From the NCBI GenBank assembly GCA_964529325.1, contig CAZGWH010000012.1, positions 1 to 40,715 of the forward strand: DNA of 40,715 nucleotides, read 5' to 3'. Position numbers and translations under genes: made by a program. Positions 33,219-40,715 of this stretch are shown one piece after another. The stretch is from GCA-2689995 sp964529325 (GTDB lineage: Bacteria; Fidelibacterota; Marinisomatia; SCGC-AAA003-L08; GCA-2689995). Positions within the stretch are counted from its first letter, which is position 1. Each line of letters opens with the position of its first letter. The notes beneath the pieces were generated by a model that searched no databases, was not told the DNA's origin, and saw only the letters and a program-made list of their open reading frames with translations.

Positions 33219-33890
33219 TTATAAAATTGGATCAATTTTATTTGCTAATTTAAATCCTCTTGCCCGTAATGCACATGAATCGCACTCACCGCATGGAGTT
33301 AGATCACTTTTATAACAACTCCATGATAATTCAATTGGAGAATTAAGCTCAAATCCTTTTAATACAATTTCTTTTTTAGACATATTAATTAGTGGAGTAA
33401 TAATTTTTATACTTGTATTTGGTTTTGTACCCTCTTCAATCGTTTTTTCAAATGCATCATAAAAAGAACGACGACAATCAGGATAGCCTGATGAATCTTC
33501 CTCAACCGCACCGATGTATATTGCATTTGCACCGATAACCTCAGCCCAACTAACAGTAGCACTTAATAAATTTGCATTTCGGAATGGAACATATGAATTT
33601 GGAATATCATTATTTTCTAAATCGGCCTTAGGTACAGCAATATTTTTATCCGTTAAACATGAACCACCAATTTTACTCAAATGTGTAAAATTTAAAATTA
33701 ACCTCTCTTTAACATTATAAAAATCAGCTATTGCATTAAATGATTTTAATTCTCGTTCTTCAGTTCTTTGACCATAGTTTGAATGTAAAAATGCAATATT
33801 TTCCGAATTTAGTTTTGCAATAGTGGAGGTAACACAAGAGTCCATTCCACCAGAAACAAGAACAATAGACTTTATAAATTTTTCACTCAA
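33219..33890 (-). CDS. queC: 7-cyano-7-deazaguanine synthase
   Basis: QueC converts 7-carboxy-7-deazaguanine to preQ0 with ATP and ammonia in the queuosine pathway. The 223-residue protein has the PP-loop SGGMDS (residues 13-18), GQRTEERE, the GAVEEDSSGYPDCR segment and the C-terminal zinc site SCYKSDLTPCGECDSC. It sits two bases downstream of queE. The pair makes preQ0 from carboxypterin-derived CPH4. queD, folE and queF are not in the window. The length is normal. The start is the first ATG, which conforms to the usual N-terminus. Confidence 0.95.
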   Translation of the reverse strand: MSEKFIKSIVLVSGGMDSCVTSTIAKLNSENIAFLHSNYGQRTEERELKSFNAIADFYNVKERLILNFTHLSKIGGSCLTDKNIAVPKADLENNDIPNSYVPFRNANLLSATVSWAEVIGANAIYIGAVEEDSSGYPDCRRSFYDAFEKTIEEGTKPNTSIKIITPLINMSKKEIVLKGFELNSPIELSWSCYKSDLTPCGECDSCALRARGFKLANKIDPIL

Positions 33891-33892
33891 TT

Positions 33893-34534
33893 CTATACTC
33901 CAATTTTATTTGAGTCCCAAATATGTTTATGCATTTGTATTTGCATTCTTATATTCAATTTAGATTCTTTAATCCATTCAGCAAGTTGCTCATATTTTAA
34001 TTCAGAAAATACTGGACTAAAAATAACTATATTTGTTTTGTCTAAATTATATTCAAATACTTTTAATTCTGCCCATTCAAAATCGCTTCTATTTTTTATT
34101 ACAAATTTTAATTCATCGGGTGGATTCACTTCATTAATTATAGACCATAAGTTCTTTTTATCCATACCACTTCCGGGGCATTTAAAATCAATTACTTTAA
34201 TAACTGATGAAGGTACATCTTTTACAGATAAAGAGCCTCCAGTTTCCAATAAGATTTTAAATCCTTCGTTTTCCAATGATCTTAATAATTCAATACACCC
34301 TTCTTGAAATAATGGTTCACCACCTGTTACTTCAACTAAATTACAATTATAAGCTTTTATTTCCTGAATTATTTCATTAATTGACATATCTATTCCATCG
34401 TGAAAAGTATATTCGGAATCACACCAAGAACACCTCAGATTACAATATGTTAATCGAATAAAAACACAGGGTAAACCAGCATAAGTTGATTCACCTTGAA
34501 TGCTATAAAATATCTCATTTACTTTAAGTTTCAT
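33893..34534 (-). CDS. queE: 7-carboxy-7-deazaguanine synthase (radical SAM)
   Basis: The 213-residue radical SAM enzyme turns 6-carboxy-tetrahydropterin into 7-carboxy-7-deazaguanine. The N-terminus EIFYSIQGESTYAGLPC is the substrate-binding signature. The iron-sulfur cysteines are CNLRCSWC (Cys31, Cys35, Cys38). VTGGEPL is the SAM-binding GGE motif. The gene directly precedes queC with a 2-bp gap. The start at 34534 agrees with the family's conserved N-terminus. It is divergent from the aminotransferase/serA genes across a spacer of about 145 bp that probably holds both promoters. Confidence 0.95.
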   Translation of the reverse strand: MKLKVNEIFYSIQGESTYAGLPCVFIRLTYCNLRCSWCDSEYTFHDGIDMSINEIIQEIKAYNCNLVEVTGGEPLFQEGCIELLRSLENEGFKILLETGGSLSVKDVPSSVIKVIDFKCPGSGMDKKNLWSIINEVNPPDELKFVIKNRSDFEWAELKVFEYNLDKTNIVIFSPVFSELKYEQLAEWIKESKLNIRMQIQMHKHIWDSNKIGV

Positions 34535-34679
34535 ATATTAAATTTACAAGTAACTTATAGCATCGCCCAATCATTTGAACGAATTGATACAATAAATAAA
34601 AATCATGTTTTATACGCTAATTTAATTGGATTATATTATCGCTTCTGATTTTCCCCAATTTTTAATATTTAAAGGATTT

Positions 34680-35768
34680 ATGGCTTATCCAAAACTTTTT
34701 ATTCCGGGACCAACGCATGTTTCGGAAGACATTTTAAATGCATTTTCGACCTATCAAGTTGGACATCGCACACCCGAATTTTCTGAATTAACTAAAACGG
34801 TAATCACTGGAATTCAAAAAGTTTTATATACGCAAAGTAAAGTATTTCTAGCTTCACATGCCGCAACAGGACTTTGGGAATTAGGATTACGAAATACATA
34901 CAAACCCAATAGCAAAATATTATTTGCTGTCAATGGTGCTTTTAGTAGTAAATGGTCTACTGTAAGTGATAAATGTGGATTTAATTATTCTACAATTAAT
35001 AAATCCTGGGGAACTGGAATTCACCCCGAGGATATTGATGAGCAACTTTCTACAGGTGATTATGATATTTTCTGTATGGTTCATAATGAAACATCAACAG
35101 GAGTTTTAAGTGATTTAGAACCAATATCAAAATTATTAAAAAACAAATATCCAGATGTAATTTGGATGGTCGATGCGGTAAGCTCTATGGCTGGTGTAAA
35201 AATTGAAGTTGATAAATTAGGTATTGATTTTATTTTCGCTTCAACTCAAAAAGCCTGGGGATTACCTGCAGGGTTTGCTGTTTGCTCCGTATCAGATAGA
35301 ATATTAGACCGTTCAAAAAATATAAAGGATAAGGGTTATTTCTTTGATTTAGAAGTATATGATAAATATTATGAAAAATGGCAAACTCCTGTAACCCCAT
35401 CTATCCCCCATTTATTTGGATTAAAAGCAACAATTGAAAAAATTATGAATGAAGGATTAGAAAATCGTTGGGAAAGACATATTGAATGTGGAAAATATAC
35501 TCGTGATTGGGCATTGAATCATGGACAAAGTTTTTTTCCTGAAAAGTTATGTTTTTCACCAACCATTACATGTATAAAAAATGACCAAGAATGGGATATT
35601 AATTCAATCAATGATAAATTATTAGATAGAGGCTATCGTATGGATAGAGGATATGGCAAATTGAGAGGCCTAGCCTTTAGAATTGCACATATGGGAAATG
35701 TGTATTTAGATGATTTAAAAGACTACTTAAATCACTTTGATAATGTTTTAATTGAATTAAACTACTAA
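34680..35768 (+). CDS. Class V PLP aminotransferase, likely phosphoserine aminotransferase role
   Basis: The protein is 362 residues from the ATG at 34680, chosen because AAAGGA lies just upstream and because FIPGPTHVSEDIL is the normal N-terminus. An in-frame ATG at 34626 would add 18 unlikely residues. Family marks are HRTPEFSEL, VNGAFSSKW, MVDAVSSMAG and the PLP lysine in STQKAWGLPAG (Lys191). Alanine-glyoxylate, serine-glyoxylate and some phosphoserine aminotransferases share this fold. The serA gene 12 bp downstream makes 3-phosphohydroxypyruvate the likely substrate, giving phosphoserine. That assignment is from context, not from a diagnostic residue. Confidence 0.82.
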   Translation: MAYPKLFIPGPTHVSEDILNAFSTYQVGHRTPEFSELTKTVITGIQKVLYTQSKVFLASHAATGLWELGLRNTYKPNSKILFAVNGAFSSKWSTVSDKCGFNYSTINKSWGTGIHPEDIDEQLSTGDYDIFCMVHNETSTGVLSDLEPISKLLKNKYPDVIWMVDAVSSMAGVKIEVDKLGIDFIFASTQKAWGLPAGFAVCSVSDRILDRSKNIKDKGYFFDLEVYDKYYEKWQTPVTPSIPHLFGLKATIEKIMNEGLENRWERHIECGKYTRDWALNHGQSFFPEKLCFSPTITCIKNDQEWDINSINDKLLDRGYRMDRGYGKLRGLAFRIAHMGNVYLDDLKDYLNHFDNVLIELNY

Positions 35769-35780
35769 TAGGAAAATAAA

Positions 35781-37352
35781 TTGAAAATACTTGTATCAGA
35801 TCCAATTTCTAAAAAAGGAATGGAAATCCTAAAATCAGCAGATTTTGAAATATTAGATTACCAACAGGACGATATCAACATAAATATTCTACCTGAAATT
35901 GATGGGTGGGTAATCAGAAGTGGCACAAAAATTGGAAAAGAATATTTATCCAAAACAAATAATCTTCAAGTCATTGGTAGGGCTGGAGTTGGCGTAGATA
36001 ATATTGATATTTCTGAAGCGACAAAATCAGGTGTAATTGTAATGAATACACCTGATAGTAATACTATTTCTGCGGCTGAACATTCATTTGCTTTAATTAC
36101 AACATTATCAAGAAATATTCAAAAAGGACACCTTGGTCTTATGAATGGTGAGTGGAATCGCCATGAATTAGTAGGCATTGAACTAAAAGGTAAAACACTA
36201 GGCGTTGTTGGATTAGGTCGAATAGGAAGAGAAGTTATAAAAAGAGCTCATAGTTTTGATATGAAAATTTTAGGGTACGATCCATTTATTTCTCAAGAAA
36301 TGTTTAACCCTGATGAAGTAAAAGTTGTAGATTTAGACACACTTTCAGCAGAAAGTGATTTTATTACGCTCCATGTTCCAATGCTTGATTCTACTCGTAA
36401 CTTATTTAATTATGACCGAATGTCAAAGATGAAGAGTTCTGCTCGAATTATTAATGTTGCAAGAGGTGGAATAATAAATGAAGATGATTTAGCAAAAGCA
36501 TTAAATGAAGGAATCATCGCTGGTGCAGCAATTGATGTTTTTACTTCTGAACCAATTAATGGAGACCACCCTCTTGTTTCTGCAAAAAATATTTTGCTAA
36601 CACCTCACCTTGGAGCATCAACTAAAGAAGCAAAAGAAGGTGTTTCGACAAGTATTTGTGAACAAATATGTGATTTTCTTAAACATGGGAAAATCAATAA
36701 TGCGTTAAACATGCCCGTATCAAATATGGAAGAATTAAAAAAATTGGAACCATATTTAAATCTTGCAAATAAAATTGGGCAATTACAATCTCAGCTTTCT
36801 AAAGGAGCAATAAATAATATTCAATTTGAATGTTATGGAACATTAGAAGAGACGAAGCCTCTTGTATTGTCATTTCTAAAGGGACTTTTAGAAAATGTCA
36901 GTGGTAGCCGTGTTAATTTTGTAAATGCTTTTGCAGTTGCTGAAGAACGAGGTATTTCAGTTGAACATTCGTATAGTAGCAAAAAAATATCTTATACTAA
37001 TTTAATTCAAACATTTGTTGAAAGTGAATCTGGCGAAATTAAAATTGGCGGGAGTGCATTTTCTGATGACCATTTACGAATTGTAAACTTAATGGGGTAT
37101 CAAGTTGATTTTAAACCTACAGGAAATATGTTATTTTTAAAAAATAAAGATGTTCCAGGTGTAATTGGAAAAGTAGGAACAATGCTCGGGGACCAAAATG
37201 TAAATATTGCTGAATACCACCTAAGCAGATCTAAAGAAAGTGACATTGCATATGCAATAATTAAATTGGATAACCCCGCAACATCGGCTGTATTAAACAG
37301 CCTTAGCGTGCTTAATGATTTACTTGAAGTAACTCCTCTATCTGTTAAATAA
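35781..37352 (+). CDS. serA: D-3-phosphoglycerate dehydrogenase
   Basis: SerA oxidises 3-phosphoglycerate with NAD, the first step of serine synthesis. The 523-residue protein is the long form. It has a catalytic domain with IGRAGVGVDNID, the Rossmann motif GVVGLGRIG (141-149), VARGGIINE, and the catalytic His in LTPHLGAST. An intervening ASB-type domain (about 320-450) follows. A C-terminal ACT domain (about 455-523, NKDVPGVIGKVGTMLG) normally mediates serine feedback. It starts with TTG behind AGGAAA, 12 bp after the aminotransferase gene. The pair supplies phosphoserine; serB is not seen here. Serine inhibition is expected from the ACT domain but not proven. Confidence 0.95.
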   Translation: MKILVSDPISKKGMEILKSADFEILDYQQDDININILPEIDGWVIRSGTKIGKEYLSKTNNLQVIGRAGVGVDNIDISEATKSGVIVMNTPDSNTISAAEHSFALITTLSRNIQKGHLGLMNGEWNRHELVGIELKGKTLGVVGLGRIGREVIKRAHSFDMKILGYDPFISQEMFNPDEVKVVDLDTLSAESDFITLHVPMLDSTRNLFNYDRMSKMKSSARIINVARGGIINEDDLAKALNEGIIAGAAIDVFTSEPINGDHPLVSAKNILLTPHLGASTKEAKEGVSTSICEQICDFLKHGKINNALNMPVSNMEELKKLEPYLNLANKIGQLQSQLSKGAINNIQFECYGTLEETKPLVLSFLKGLLENVSGSRVNFVNAFAVAEERGISVEHSYSSKKISYTNLIQTFVESESGEIKIGGSAFSDDHLRIVNLMGYQVDFKPTGNMLFLKNKDVPGVIGKVGTMLGDQNVNIAEYHLSRSKESDIAYAIIKLDNPATSAVLNSLSVLNDLLEVTPLSVK

Positions 37353-37353
37353 A

Positions 37354-38799
37354 TTGAATAGTCATGGTAAATGGAAAGTTGTGATCGGTTTAGAAGTACA
37401 TGTCCAACTAAATACAAAATCTAAATTATTTTGTGGGTGTTCAAATGAATCATTGGGTAAACCAAATTCAAGGTGTTGCCCCGTTTGTATTGGGTTACCA
37501 GGATCACTTCCATTACCTAATAAATCAGCTATTGAAAAATCGGCACTATTTGGTATTGCTGTAAATTCTAAAATAAATACACATGTTCAATTCTCACGAA
37601 AAAATTATTTTTATCCAGACTTACCAAAAGGGTATCAAACTTCGCAATTTTCTTTACCAATATGTGAAGGGGGTGAAATCAGATATATACATGACAATGC
37701 TGAAAAGACAGTCCAGCTTACTCGAGCTCATTTAGAAGAAGATGCTGGTAAATTAATTCATTCCATACAAGATTCAGCAACTCATATTGATCTTAATCGT
37801 TGTGGCTCCCCACTTTTAGAAATTGTTTCAGAACCTGATTTAAGATCGGCATCTGAGGCAAAAGCATATCTTACTCAACTAAAACAACAAATTCAATATT
37901 TAGAAATTTCAAATTGTGATATGGAAAAGGGTCAATTAAGATGCGATGCAAATGTATCTATACGAAAAAGTGATTCTGATGAGCTTGGTACACGGGCTGA
38001 AATTAAAAATGTAAATTCCTTTAAATTTGTTGAAAAAGCAATTAATCTTGAAATTAATCGCCAAATTGACATTCTTGAAAATGGTGGAAAAATTAAACAG
38101 TGTACATTACAATATGATGATAAAGCCGATTCAATTTCAGTACTTCGATTAAAAGAAGATGCACATGATTATAGATATTTTCCATGCCCTGACTTGCCCC
38201 CTATTTTTATTGATAACAAAATAATTGAAAAATTAAATGATATTTGTCCTGAAAAACCAATAGAAAAAGTTAAACGATTTCAAAAAGATTATAAATTATC
38301 TCTATATGATAGCGAGCGAATTTGTCAAGAATCAAATTTTGCAAATTATTTTGAAAATCTAATAATCAAAATAGGTGATGTTAAAAAATCTAAAAATATT
38401 TTATTAGGTGATATAAGCAAATTATTAAAAGATAAAAACATTTCAATTAATGAGTTACCAATTAGCATTGATGATATTTCTAAACTTTTAAATTTTCAGA
38501 TTAATGGCAGTTTATCAGTTTCAAATTTTAAAAAAGCATTTATGTTAAAAGCAGAATCAAACGATCCTTTATCTACTATTTTGGAAAATAATAATCTACT
38601 AAATGATAATACTCATTCATTAGCGGATATAGTAATTGAAGTTACTAATGCAAATCCGTCTGAACTTTTGCGGTATCAATCAGGTGAAGAAAAATTAAAA
38701 GGGTTTTTCATGGGTCAAATAATGAGAAAAACACAAGGTAAAGCAAATCCTGCTGAACTCGTTAAACTAATTGAAGCTCTCAAAACACACTCCAATTAA
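37354..38799 (+). CDS. gatB: Aspartyl/glutamyl-tRNA amidotransferase subunit B
   Basis: GatB is the kinase/tRNA-binding subunit of GatCAB, which amidates Glu-tRNAGln and/or Asp-tRNAAsn. The 481-residue protein shows VIGLEVHVQLNTKSKLFC, CPVCIGLPGSLP, LTRAHLEEDAGK, CDANVSIR and DYRYFPCPDLPP. The C-terminal YqeY-like tail includes FFMGQIMRKTQGKANP. The start is a TTG at 37354, one base after the serA stop. There is no better in-frame ATG. gatA and gatC are not in the window. Coupling with serA may only reflect compact packing. Confidence 0.95.
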   Translation: MNSHGKWKVVIGLEVHVQLNTKSKLFCGCSNESLGKPNSRCCPVCIGLPGSLPLPNKSAIEKSALFGIAVNSKINTHVQFSRKNYFYPDLPKGYQTSQFSLPICEGGEIRYIHDNAEKTVQLTRAHLEEDAGKLIHSIQDSATHIDLNRCGSPLLEIVSEPDLRSASEAKAYLTQLKQQIQYLEISNCDMEKGQLRCDANVSIRKSDSDELGTRAEIKNVNSFKFVEKAINLEINRQIDILENGGKIKQCTLQYDDKADSISVLRLKEDAHDYRYFPCPDLPPIFIDNKIIEKLNDICPEKPIEKVKRFQKDYKLSLYDSERICQESNFANYFENLIIKIGDVKKSKNILLGDISKLLKDKNISINELPISIDDISKLLNFQINGSLSVSNFKKAFMLKAESNDPLSTILENNNLLNDNTHSLADIVIEVTNANPSELLRYQSGEEKLKGFFMGQIMRKTQGKANPAELVKLIEALKTHSN

Positions 38800-39832
38800 A
38801 ATCTCAGGGGGTGGTATAGCGGGGTTATCGGCTGGTATATTCTTAAAACAAGCAGGTTATGACCCTATTATTTATGAAAAAAATAAAGCATGTGGCTATT
38901 CTAGACATGGCGATATTGAAGGATTAGAAACTTGGAATTTTTGTTCAAATCCAATTGAATTTTTTAAACAATTAAACATTCCAATTGATTTTAATTATAA
39001 ACCAGAAAATAAAATAACCGTTCACTTTGATAATTCACCTTCATTACAAATAGTAGATAAAAATCCTTTTTTTTATTTTGTAAAACGCGGAATGGAAAAA
39101 GGGAATATAGATAAGGAATTACAGACATTTGCACTTTCTATCGGTTGTGAAATTCGATTTGAATATACTCCTGAAATTGAAAATATATCAATTATTGCTA
39201 CAGGGTCTAAAAAAGCAAAAGCATATATTCAAGGGATTACTTTTGATACTCAATTACCTGATCAAACTCATTTATTTTTAAATGATTCTCTTACGAAAAC
39301 TGGCTATGGCTATCTTGTTATCTGGGATGGACAAGCAACACTTTCTGTCGCATACAAAAAATCGGAAAATCAACACATACTAAATAAACTAAAAAATAAA
39401 TGCAAAGAAAAATTAGAAATTGATTTACCTGAAAATACAAATTTGTTCGCAAGTTATGGTTCATTTGATATAAATTCGCCTAAAGTTGATAACGATGGTC
39501 GAATGTTTATTGGTGAAGCAGGTGGATTCCAAGATTATCTTTTTGGATTTGGAATGAATTCTGCAATTCATTCTGCATATTATGCAATAAAATCCATTGC
39601 ACAATCGGAAGATTATAAATTATTAACTGAAAAAAATATTATTCCACACATGAGGGCTTCTTTAATAAATAGATATTTATTTGAAAAATTAAAAGAAAAA
39701 CAAAAATATAATATCTGTAAACAATTAAGTAATTCTACACAGCCATTACAAATTTTACAAAAACAAAGTAATTATACTTTTAAAAAGAAACTTATGTTTA
39801 AGTTATTAAATAGAAAATTAAATATATTATAA
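38771..39832 (+). CDS. FAD-dependent oxidoreductase, geranylgeranyl-reductase/monooxygenase-like
   Basis: The 353-residue protein opens with an FAD-binding Rossmann motif (KISGGGIAGLSAGIFLKQAG) and an acidic strand end (IIYEKN). A second conserved block, DGRMFIGEAGGFQDYLFGFG (about residues 243-262), is the DG-type motif that holds the FAD in p-hydroxybenzoate-hydroxylase and geranylgeranyl-reductase families. A basic C-terminus rich in Lys/Gln follows. No membrane helix or signal is visible. The substrate is unknown, and lipid or isoprenoid reduction is only a family-level guess. The TTG start at 38771 overlaps gatB by 29 bases. A later start would cut into the Rossmann strand. Confidence 0.78.
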   Translation: MKLSKHTPIKISGGGIAGLSAGIFLKQAGYDPIIYEKNKACGYSRHGDIEGLETWNFCSNPIEFFKQLNIPIDFNYKPENKITVHFDNSPSLQIVDKNPFFYFVKRGMEKGNIDKELQTFALSIGCEIRFEYTPEIENISIIATGSKKAKAYIQGITFDTQLPDQTHLFLNDSLTKTGYGYLVIWDGQATLSVAYKKSENQHILNKLKNKCKEKLEIDLPENTNLFASYGSFDINSPKVDNDGRMFIGEAGGFQDYLFGFGMNSAIHSAYYAIKSIAQSEDYKLLTEKNIIPHMRASLINRYLFEKLKEKQKYNICKQLSNSTQPLQILQKQSNYTFKKKLMFKLLNRKLNIL

Positions 39833-39836
39833 TGAT

Positions 39837-40016
39837 ATGAAAACATTTATTTGGGTATTATTAAAAACAATTCAAGGTCTTGGATTAATAACCGTAATTT
39901 CAGGGCTATATTATGGAATGCGAGATCATGATATGAATTATGAATTACTTATGTTACTCATAGGAAGTGGAATGCTATATGGCTCTGCATATCTTTCTGA
40001 TAAATGGATAAAATAA
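39837..40016 (+). CDS. Small two-helix membrane protein, unknown function
   Basis: A 59-codon frame begins with MKTFIWVLLKTIQGLG. It has two hydrophobic segments (about residues 5-23 and 36-52) joined by a short polar loop (YGMRDHDMNYE), and ends in a charged tail (SDKWIK). It starts 4 bp after the FAD oxidoreductase stop and ends 12 bp before the next gene, which has its own AAGGAG inside this gap. The tight packing and the two clean helices argue for a real gene. The composition is membrane-like, and I recognise no family. Confidence 0.65.
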   Translation: MKTFIWVLLKTIQGLGLITVISGLYYGMRDHDMNYELLMLLIGSGMLYGSAYLSDKWIK

Positions 40017-40028
40017 AGGAGATTTTAA

Positions 40029-40424
40029 ATGTCTGATGTATGGAATAAAATGATTGGCGAATTAAATAATTTAGGCGACACAATTGCTGAAAAGTCTGAA
40101 GAATATTTTAAAATTGCTGTTGAAAAAGGTGAGGTACTTTCAAAAAAAGGAAAAATACAATTTGAAATTGAAAGTACGAAACGAGAATTAAAAAAAGAAA
40201 AAACAGCTCTTGGCGATTTTGTAGCATCTAAATTTCACAATGAAGATGTAACCGATTTTACATTAAATGACCAATTTCAGATCTATACTGATAAAATATT
40301 AAATCTTCAAAATGTCATTACTTCCCTTGAAAAAGATAAACAAAATTTAAATATTAAAACAGAGACTACTCCCGACGATAACAATATAAACCCAGACGAC
40401 AATAATTCGGAAAATATTTTTTAA
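40029..40424 (+). CDS. Small cytoplasmic coiled-coil protein, unknown function
   Basis: The 131-residue protein has no signal peptide or membrane helix. It is mostly helical and charged, with a likely coiled coil at about residues 40-60 (EIESTKRELKKEKTALGDF) and a second helix at about 85-105 (KILNLQNVITSLEKDKQNL). A disordered Asp/Asn-rich tail (TPDDNNINPDDNN) ends it. AAAGGAGATTTTAAATG is a strong start context. The small membrane protein just upstream may be a partner. No conserved catalytic or binding motif is recognised. Confidence 0.7.
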   Translation: MSDVWNKMIGELNNLGDTIAEKSEEYFKIAVEKGEVLSKKGKIQFEIESTKRELKKEKTALGDFVASKFHNEDVTDFTLNDQFQIYTDKILNLQNVITSLEKDKQNLNIKTETTPDDNNINPDDNNSENIF

Positions 40425-40539
40425 ACAAAAATACTACTTTTAATTAAATCTGTAATTTCATTTACTCAATAAATGTTACACCCTTTTCAAATCAACTATT
40501 AACCACATTCAATTAACAATCAGCCAAATAAAACTATTT

Positions 40540-40715
40540 CTACTTCATTAATATAATTTTTTCTGTTTGTGTAAATTGATTTGCCGTTAATTTTATAATA
40601 TAAACACCACTTGGAAATCCATTTGCATTCCATTCAACCGTATGAAATCCGGGTTCAATCTTCCCTTCAAATAATGTTTCAATTAATCGACCATTGATAT
40701 CATATATTTGTAGAG
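40540..40715 (-). CDS. C-terminal T9SS sorting domain of a secreted protein (partial, N-terminus off right edge)
   Basis: The minus strand encodes the last 58 residues of a larger gene, ending at the TAG at 40540-40542. The residues LQIYDINGRLIETL, GFHTVEWNANGFPSGVYI and TEKIILMK are the final strands of the type A T9SS sorting domain. They are close in pattern to the ends of the proteins at 9308 and 15227. The function of the missing main part is unknown. No terminator hairpin is evident in the 115 bp between it and the convergent coiled-coil gene. Confidence 0.85.
   Translation of the reverse strand, partial: LQIYDINGRLIETLFEGKIEPGFHTVEWNANGFPSGVYIIKLTANQFTQTEKIILMK

Noticed and set aside
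1..40715. TGA read as an amino acid throughout, as in some candidate phyla
   Set aside because: aroB, btuB and other genes end naturally at TGA with the next gene overlapping. Only one gene contains an internal TGA.
1..40715. tRNA, rRNA, insertion sequence, prophage or CRISPR elements
   Set aside because: I looked in all gaps and found no cloverleaf, rRNA-like segment, transposase, integrase, phage gene or regular repeat array that I can support.

Overview
The window reads as a low-GC, Gram-negative genome, most likely a marine member of Candidatus Neomarinimicrobiota (Marinimicrobia/SAR406) or a close relative in the wider FCB group. This is inference. The direct signs are very AT-rich DNA, secreted proteins ending in the 'YPNPFNP' type IX secretion (T9SS) sorting domain, secreted proteins ending in dockerin-like calcium repeats, short overlaps between genes and frequent TTG starts. 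Ignavibacteria, Calditrichota or other FCB lineages are not excluded. One 100-N gap lies at 21658-21757. It appears to be an assembly artefact, because the same 55 bases flank it on both sides.

Layout. 1-5374: a large STAND-ATPase/TPR/SARP-like regulator running off the left edge, divergent from an overlapping aroK-aroB-aroQ shikimate operon. 5385-6913: a VapBC-like toxin-antitoxin pair and an isoaspartyl peptidase/asparaginase. 7066-10582: a cobalamin riboswitch controlling a BtuB-like TonB-dependent receptor and a BtuG-like beta-propeller tagged for T9SS surface display. 10675-13529: a secreted trypsin-like protease with a dockerin-like tail and a lysine-rich H1-like protein. 13550-15039: a TMEM220-like membrane protein and a soluble PQQ-type dehydrogenase. 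15227-17209: an octaheme cytochrome with a T9SS tag.

17547-30309 is the centrepiece, about 12.8 kb of cytochrome machinery on the + strand. In order it encodes a 12-heme lipoprotein-like cytochrome with an in-frame TGA at codon 68, a double-rhodanese lipoprotein, an 8-heme cytochrome, a multiheme cytochrome with a C-terminal membrane anchor, a four-helix cytochrome b, a membrane-anchored triheme cytochrome, an NHL propeller, an 18-heme cytochrome, a second propeller, an outer-membrane beta-barrel and a 12-heme cytochrome. The six cytochromes hold 57 CXXCH motifs plus four expanded ones. Together they have every layer of a quinone-to-outside electron conduit: inner-membrane cytochrome b, periplasmic hemes, outer-membrane porin and surface hemes. 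I infer extracellular electron transfer (or uptake) in a gene arrangement I do not recognise. The in-frame TGA may encode selenocysteine.

30380-40715 returns to mostly housekeeping genes: a small Cys/Lys-rich secreted protein, a BNR-propeller protein with a dockerin-like tail, queC-queE (queuosine precursor), a class V aminotransferase with serA (serine synthesis), gatB, an FAD oxidoreductase, two small proteins of unknown function, and the last residues of another T9SS-tagged protein.
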